Part shown: positions 47,301 through 56,400 of the stretch, piece by piece | Position numbering within the stretch: position 1 is the first letter of the stretch | How the letters are laid out: the number at the start of each line of letters is the position of its first letter | Assembly (NCBI RefSeq): GCF_030247185.1 | Contig: NC_080570.1 | Span: 126,286,650-126,350,649 of the forward strand | DNA from: Malaya genurostris | Taxonomy: Eukaryota > Arthropoda > Insecta > Diptera > Culicidae | Length of the DNA stretch: 64,000 bases | Direction: 5' to 3' | Notes under the pieces: generated by a model | What the model was told of the DNA's origin: nothing | Seen by the model: only the letters and a program-made list of their open reading frames with translations | The model's database searches: none | Position numbers and translations under genes: made by a program

Positions 47301-50300
47301 AAATCGAAGGTAGAAATCATCAGTTTAGTGAAAATCCAAAATAATTTGATTTGCTTCGTGCACTTTTCGCACCCGGGTTGGTGGTTCAATGCATACGGCA
47401 CTGGTCTTACAAGCCAGTTGGCGTATGTTCGAGTCCCGGCCTGAAAGGATTCATAGTGTGAGTAGGATCGTAGTACTAGCCATGCATTGATTCTGTACGC
47501 CAAATTTCACAAAAGGCATGTAATGCCAAGACTTTGCTTTACTTTTCGCTATGCAAAAATCGTTCGAGGTAATTGTTTCGAACTGTGCTAAATATCGTAG
47601 AGAATTCCACAATTTGGTCCTTCGAAAAGGCAGAAATGAATCCTGTACAGCATCTTGATAGTTTCTATCAATGAAATATGCAAATCCGAAATGAGATAAT
47701 CTACGTCAAAAATCATTTAAAATTTTAGTAGTGAAAAGGGGGAAAGTTTCGCAATTCACACAATCGATCAACTATCAATTCGAATTCGAAAGTGTGAAGA
47801 AATCGTGTCAGATTTATTAGTATTCACGACATCCAGTTATGTCTCTGACATTACACACCCGTACTTTTTGAATACAAGACCTTTCATTTGAACTTACGCT
47901 AGTGCAAATTGAATGAGTGGTCTCTGAACAAATCTATGAAACGTTTTTAGTTCACATTTTATTATGTAACTTCTCAGCCGGAATGAAATTCCAGATGAAA
48001 TTCAATAGCAACCTATGAGACCATAAGACCTTTAATTTGAATCTTTGTTGAAGAGAATCGGTTGAGCGGTCTCTGAGGAACTCGAGTGCACTTTTTATTG
48101 TGAAACACATTTTTGTTTTCTATATAGGGGTGCAAATTAGAAACTCTAGAAAAATACACGTAGAAATGTGGTCAGGTTTTGAACAATTACAGCTCAGTCA
48201 ATTTTGTATCAATTATTAATATTATGTCACCATTTGATTGGAAATATTTCTACGTATTAGTTTGAATGTTCATAGCGATGTATTTTTAATTGTATATAAT
48301 TGATATGTTGATTAATAGCTAGCAGTGTCCTATTTTATCTGCAAAAAATCTCCGCGTACCGGATTTCCCTGCTATAGTTGACGGTTTTGAAGGAGTAAGC
48401 GATATTTCAAAGGGAAGCTGTTGAAAGCACGCGAAGCTATAAATATAAGCAAAATTATAGCTAACGTTTCAATCCTACGAGTAGCATGCTAGGGGTAGGT
48501 TGTTTTTTTATTCAATATTATAATATAATTTTAAGGCACACTGCTTAAGCTCTAAGATGCCAAGGATATTTACTAATCTTAATTACGACTATATTAAAAC
48601 TAGAATAGTATCATTATGTAATGCCGGTGAATTGGATATTGCATGAGGGTCTTCCATATAGGGGTAGGTTGTTGTTAGACATCAAGACAAAAAGTGCCAT
48701 AAAACGAATTGAAGCTTTAATTTGTATGCTCTGATCTTGCGTCAAGCAAGATCGAATGAAATTCCATGTTATGTCGTTTTGCCTGTGAAATTGACAACCC
48801 CAGAGGAAATTCTGAGTGCATAAGATTTATTTCTAATTTATATAAGATGAGCTCGATTGATAATGAGAAAAAGTTTATCGCTTCAACCGAAATCGCAGAA
48901 TGGTAGTAATGGTAGAGAAACGCTATAGAAATAATTGCTTGCATACAAAACTTGAAAACAAGCTTGGCGAAGAAAAGCATCCGATATCCGAATCGCAAGC
49001 ATGTACAAACATATAATTGCATACATTTGGGCTATTGATGTAATTTCGTCGGCAAACCAATTCAAATCACGACAAATAGTCTATATTCTGTGTTCGCGTA
49101 TTCGGTGTTGGTTCCTGATAAAGATTAATCTAAGCAGATTCTCGTGCATTTGCGGATTCAAAAGTGTGACTACTAATTGAAAATGTCGATCATTAGAAAT
49201 TTTGGTTGCCTTGTTCGACATCAATGGCTCGAATAACCCCATGGGGCTGATCCTAGTAGTTTTCTTCATTTTACCCTGTTATTTCCGAACATTTTACCCT
49301 GTTATTCCCGAACAGGAAGTCCGGTCCGGGTAAAACTCAATAGCACCCTATGGGACCACGAGACCTTTCATTTGAGTCTAAGTTTGTGAAAATCGGTCCA
49401 GCCATCTCCGAAAAAATTGAGTGCACATTTCTGTTATAAAAACACACATACATAAATTTGCTCAGTTTGTCGAGCTAAGTCGAGTGGTCGTGGTCGTGGT
49501 TAAAACCTCAAACGCTCAGGTTGCAACTCTCATGTGCTTTTCGGTAGTCGTAACGAGGTTTAGAATTCAGAGCCTGTTCTAGTTCTTGAACTCAGGATCC
49601 AGTTCTTTATTCCAGACTTCTTCTATTCGGTTCATTTTAAAACCATAATAATACTCCTAAAGAATTATGCGGAAATTTACTTTACTGTACTCTATACAAT
49701 CCATTCTGGTAGTCATGGCGAAAAATCGTCTTCAAGTTTCAGAGCTTAGTGGTGGAATATGGGTTTAGAATTCAGAGTATGCGTGCTGAACTAACTCAAA
49801 TCGTCACTCTTCATCACGAACGCTTTAATAAAAATTTCTTTTCAGAGCCATAATTTTTTTATTTTAAAGAACTATACTGCTTATTTCATAATATTTAATT
49901 GCGTTTCAGAATGTTTAATGTAACTAATTTGTAATTTAGTCTAGGCGCATCGTTTAAATTTCTAGTAATGAAAGAGGGGAAAGTTGCTCAATTCAAACAA
50001 TCGATCAACTACCAATTCGAATTCGGAAGCATAAATAAAGCGTGTCATATTCGTATTCACGACTTCCAATTATGTCTCTGACATTACACACCCGTACTTT
50101 TTCGGTACTTCCGTAGCCAGATTCCAAAGACCGATATATCCGAAGAAGGTTCGTATGGTCAGCAACATACATGACCTACAAAGTTTTTTTTTCAGAAATT
50201 CGGTAAGTCGCTATCTTTGATTTCAGAACCACCTCAAACATCGTTTTCCGACATCTACTACTACAAATACCGAAATTGTAGGGGATTTCAAGGACTATCA

Positions 50301-53285
50301 GTAAACCGAAAGTCGCCATTTTGGATTTTGAAACGACCGTTTTCTTGCACCTACTTTTCACATCCGTTCCGAAAGTAGTCATATGCAATGTTGCGAAAAT
50401 ATCAAATTATCAAATATCACCGCTGAAAAAAATCATGTCCGATTCTAGGCATCGATTGGCACTATCCGCAAAATCAACGATGATTATCATCACTCGAAGA
50501 GAGAACTTACACGCGATAGTGAAATGATAATCATTCGAAATCATTTTCATGATTATCAGCTCTACTGCGACTAGAAATGGTGATGAGTTCCAAAAATAGT
50601 AACACTATTTACTTGAATTTTATATAGAGAAGTAACAGGAGCGCAGGAGCGAACGCAAACAAGTGTTCAAACCAGCCCGGTGGATGGGCGCTCTACCAAG
50701 CGCTATCGTTGCCAACATAGCTTCACAGCAGAGGGCTGATTTAAACGCTGCATAAAACCCTGCAATCATGTTACTTCTTTAACTCATGCTAAATAGCGTT
50801 CAAGTGGGTTTTATCTAAATAGACCATGACAATAAATCAATTTTGAAATTAAAACAAAGTCTTTTGTCTCTATAATCAATATTCAGAATGAATTTTTGTC
50901 GCTGTACTTGCATTGAACATTGCTTAATGCTAGTGAAAAATTGCTGCATTGCTGATAATCGTGAGAGTAATCATTCATAATCATATGTGAACTTAAGGTA
51001 TATGACTGTAGTGATATTGATAGGAATGAAATTATACTCAGTTGGCGATATTTGACTAGGTGATTATTGTGCGACACTGATCAGAACAGATAATGCTACC
51101 CCAACATCAATCTCACTCATGATCGATGATGATTTTGTAAACGATAATCACCGACGTTTTTTGAGAATGATAATGCCAGCACCCTTCTAAAATCCTTTCT
51201 CGATGTTAAAAGAAAGAAAATTGAAATGTTGATTAAGATAGATGGTAAACCCTCCGAAACGGGTAATGGTGGTTTTTGGATTGACTAGTTCGTGTTCAGA
51301 ATCGTGCACACATCTACCTGAGTTATCTGACAATAAATCTCTTAATTATTTGACACGATTTGTGTATATTTTTCTTTTCATTTTAACCGAGCTAAATCCA
51401 ACTTTTTGAATATTACTAGAAATTAAAATTAGAAACATACTGAGCCTGCTGATTTGCAAGTAACGAACAAACAAATAAAATCTCACGCACAAAAAATCAT
51501 GGGTCGACTCTGGCACAAAACCTACACATCGGAAGAGGGCAAAAAAACATCATATATAAACTGTTTTCTCACCCGCCATACCCCACAGACTTGGCCCTTT
51601 CCGACTATCATTTGTTTTCATCGATGGCTCACATACTTTTAGATAAAAAAGGGGTAAAATGTTTTCACTACTGGATAACATCAAAAGATGAACAGTTCTT
51701 TCGACGTGGTATTCGTGAAATGGTCGAAAGATAGATCGAATGCATGTTTCCATTTAAAGACCGCATTATTTACTCGAACAGCAGGCAAAAGGCAAAAAAA
51801 AATTAATTGAAATGATGATTATGATAGATCATATTTTATATGCAAAAATAGTCAAATGTTCTCAACATAGCTATCTGTTTTTTTCTGAGAATAAATATCG
51901 AAGTTACTTGACACGATTTGTGTATATTTTTCTTTCAGTTTCAAGCGGTTCTTGAAAACCAAAACCGGTCGGATGATGGCCAGGATGTAGACCATGTTCG
52001 ATGTACGTTCTACTGTGTCTGACTGGCGTTTTAGAGTGACTAAAACAAGATTCAGAGTGGCGAAATGGTAGCGCGTATGCACGGAATGCATAAGAACGCA
52101 GGTTCGAGTCCTGTCTCTGAGCGTATCTTTTTCCAATAAATCAACTTTTCTGTTAGTTTTTCATTCATTTGGCTTAGTTATGGCGGCTTTAAGTCAAACC
52201 AACTAAAAATTAATAAATCGGCAAATTTTTTTTTGCTATTTTCCCGTTTCAAATAAGATTTTCTTGGAAACGGTGCAGAATATAGAAAATCCCACCTGAC
52301 AATGTATTCGAAATTTAGTTGAGAATATTCTGTGAAATTTTCAGAATGATTCATTGAGTTTAGCGGTCGTGTTGTATTTTTTTCTGACTGAAGAACTGCT
52401 GAAAATTTAAACGCTCGGAAATGCATACCTCTACATGTTCATCGAATATTTCGGCTTTGAAGGCTTGTATCATAAATCTACCGTGACAAAGTCTAGATAA
52501 GTTAGTTTAGATGCGCTTAACAGATCGGCTGAAAAGTTCGTATCGTTTCTATGAGAGGGCGCCAATAGAATTAAATCCATACCATTTTCAGTTAGTACCA
52601 ACCTTCAAAAGATACGTGTATAAATTTGACAGCTGTCTGATTATTAGTTTGTGAGATATTGCATTTTGAGTGAAGCTACTTTTGTTATTGTGAAAAAAAT
52701 GGAAAAAAAGGAATTTCGTGTGTTGATGAAACACTACTTTTTGATGAAAAAAAGTGCCGCCGATACCAAAAAATGGCTTGATGAGTGTTATCCAGACTCT
52801 GCACCGGGCGAAGCAACAATTCGTAAGTGGTTTGCAAAATTTCGTACTGGTCATATGAGCACCGAAGACGATGAACGCAGTGGACGTCCAAAAGAGGCTG
52901 TTATCGATGAAAACGTGAAAAAAATCCACAAAATGATTTTCAATGACCGTAAAATGAAGTTGATCGAGATAGCTGACACCCTAAAGATATCAAAGGAACG
53001 TGTTGGACATATTATTCACGAATATTTGGATATGAGAAAGCTTTGTGCAAAATGGGGGTCGTCAAATGGTTAGATAACTAAGTCCTCACAAGTCCCTATC
53101 TCATGCCTCCCCGAGCGTCTATGATGACATTTGGTCAATAGAACGGCGTCGACTGGGTGCTATCGCCTTCTGCGTTAGTAGCAGAATGAGAGGGTGCGAA
53201 ATGGCTTGTAGGTTGAAGCCCATCATAAAGTGCAGTGTTTATCATAGTATATTACAACATATAATTCTGTTGTTTATCACATCAT

Positions 53286-53331
<46 letters not shown>

Positions 53332-53363
53332 TATTATTATTATTATTACTATTATTACTATTA

Positions 53364-53428
<65 letters not shown>

Positions 53429-56400
53429 ATTATATTATTATTAGAGCGTAACTTACACTGCGACATTAACTGTTATATTGTATCATAGCATATTATTTCA
53501 CATATTATCGTCTTACACTATTTTATGTTATTATATACTATGTTGTATGGTATTATACTGCATTGCATTATATCATATTATATTGTATTATATTATATTA
53601 TATTATATTTTATTATATTATATTGTATTCTATTATATTATGTTATATTGTATTCATTATGTTGTATTATATTACATTATAGGCTTTATTATGAGTAGTA
53701 CTACGTACCTCTGCGCATAATATAAATTTGTTTTCCTTATAAGTTATCATTTTTAAAGTAAATTTTAACTAAATATCAAGGTCGTCACAAGGTGAGCTTG
53801 GTCCTCACTGGTTCTTGTTTCATGCCTACACGTGTGTCTGTGGTGACAATTGGTCGATGGAATGCGTTGATGGCAGAATGAGAGGATGAGAAATGACATA
53901 TAAATTGAAGTAATATAATATCATAGCATATCGCAACATATCATTTTATTCATTCTATTATTCATTATATAATTCATTGTACTATATTATGTTGTTTATT
54001 ATTATTATTTCCATTATTATATTTATTGTTATTATTATTAATTCGTCATCAATAATAATAACATATATTTTTTTATAGATGTGGATATTATTATTGTTAT
54101 TAGAAGAGAATATTCTACTTCCTGCAGTATTGCGAAGATAGAAGAGCATAACTGACACTCTACATTAACTGTTTTTTTATATATTGATTCATAATATATT
54201 ATATTGTATGAGATTGTATTATATTATATTAAATTAAAATAAATTATACTATATTATGTTATATTATATAATTTTGTAGTATTTAAGTATTAATATTATT
54301 ATTATTATTATTATTAGTATTTCTATTAGTATTATTTTTATGATTAATATTATTATTATTATTACTATCGTTACCGTTATTATAATCTTTATCATTATCA
54401 GCTACATTTTCATTTCCATACTACACATTTCACTTTACACATATATTATTAAATTGTATCATATTATATTACGTCATATTTTGTGGTATTATATTATATT
54501 ACATTGTACTATATTATGCTATATTATGGTACAATGTTTGGTATTGTTTTATATAGTATTGTAATGCAAATTTTAAAATACACAATTATAAGTGTATTAT
54601 ATTGCATTGTGATGTATTACAATTTTATATTTTATGCATAATAATATTTTATTATATTCAGTGTCGTATAGTGACCAAACTATATTATAATATATTATGG
54701 TATATTTTACTATATTATGTCACATAACATTATGATACTATTATATTCATCATAAAATATTATAGTAGACTATAATACACTGTACCATACGATTTTGCAT
54801 CGTTTTAAACTATATTATGTTTTATTGTATTATACTGCCGGAAATTATATTAAAGTGTATTATGTTACATTATATAATACTATGCTCAAGTACATTGTAA
54901 GGAAAGAGGGATGGGAGTGCATCAGGGTATCTTACAAGTGAATGACTGGATGAAGGAGTGAAATGTCAACCCGATTCACAGGGGAAAGCTGTGTGTTTTC
55001 CCCAGAAGGTCTGAAATGAGTAAGACGCACCCTTCTAACAAACAAACCATCAGGCAGGTTTAAACTGGTACAGCGAATTCTTTTGTTATGGCCGGATGTT
55101 ATTGCTGGAAGGCGCCGGGTCCTCAAAGCCCATTTTGGGCTTCTTAACAGCAGTAATATGAAAGTTATCTGATAATCAAATTCGGATCTACTGTAAGTCT
55201 ACCTGCATCCACTGGTAATGCCTTGAACTGATGGTGGCTTCACACATACATACATACATACATACATGAGAGAGCTGAGCAGTGTTTGGAGCTGTTATAT
55301 CGAAATAAAACTGATTTTTTTCGTCGATATATAACAATGGACGAAACATGGCTCCATCACTTCACTCCGGAGTCCAATCGACAGTCAGCTGAGTGGACTG
55401 CACGCGATGAACCGAACCCAAAGCGTGGAAAGACTCAACTATCGGTCGGTAAGCTTATGGCGTCTGTATTTTGGGATTCGCATGGTATAATTTTCATCGA
55501 CTACCTTGAAAAGGGAAAAACCATCAACAGTGACTATTATATAGCGTTATTAGAGTGTTTGAAAGACGAAATTTAAAAAAAACGGCCTCATTTGAAGAAG
55601 AAAAAAGTTTTGTTTTATCAAGCCAATGCACCGTGTCACAAGTCGATGAAAACCATGCTGAAATTGAACGAATTGGGCTTCGAATTGCTCCCTCATCCAC
55701 CGTATTCTCCAGATTTGGGCCCGAGTGACTTTTTCCTGTTCTCAGACCTCAAGAGAATGCTCGCTGGTAAAAAATTTAGAAGCAATGAAGAGGTAATCGC
55801 TGAAACTGAGGCCTATTTTGAGGCAAAAGACAAATCGTACTACAAAAATGGTATCGAAAAGTTGGAAGATCGCTATAATCGCTGTATCGCCTCTGATGGC
55901 AATTATGTTGAATAATAAAAACGAATTTTGGCAAAAAAATGTGTGTTTCTATTAAACGATACGAACTTTTCAGACGAACTGTTAGTACATAGAAAAATAT
56001 ATGTTATCGCGATAAAAATAAAGTCTTGTATTTTCTGTGAAACAAAGTCAGTTTCAATGCATCCACCATTTTTTTCGCTTTGGTTTCCTGATAACATTCT
56101 GAAAAAGGAGAGAGAAATAAAATTGGCTCGACAAGGCTGCCAAACACACAGACATTCAATCATTGTGAAAGTTGAATATTTTTTCATTGTTCATTGGAAT
56201 CATGTAATGTCCAACCCATACGATAGATTAATGTGATAAAACTTCTCATCAAAATAATAAAATGTATGCTGGCAACCCGGTACAGTTTGCTCATATACGA
56301 GAGAGTACAAGAGAAATACGATGCGCAAAGGGAATTGAGCGAGCCAAGTGGTCGATTTAAAACTCAACACGTGACCCTCTGTCCTCAGACCTTAAAAGAA

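Larger units (their letters stand above)
52522..55973 (+). mobile_element. Irritans-type mariner split by a 2.2-kb insertion
   Basis: Left end GGCTGAAAAGTTCGTATCGT (52529) and right end ACGATACGAACTTTTCAGAC (55957-55976) are inverted repeats. The transposase is in two halves, 52651-53055 and about 55274-55918. The middle (53056-55273) is unrelated and replaces about 17 codons. Exact outer TA sites are not certain. Confidence 0.82.

Noticed and set aside
47371..47460. Possible functional tRNA gene
   Set aside because: The tRNA-like head belongs to a SINE with target duplications, and related copies occur at 16943-18195 and 8615-10054.
53186..53488. Open frames of poly-isoleucine on both strands
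   Set aside because: They translate an ATT/AAT microsatellite and are not genes.
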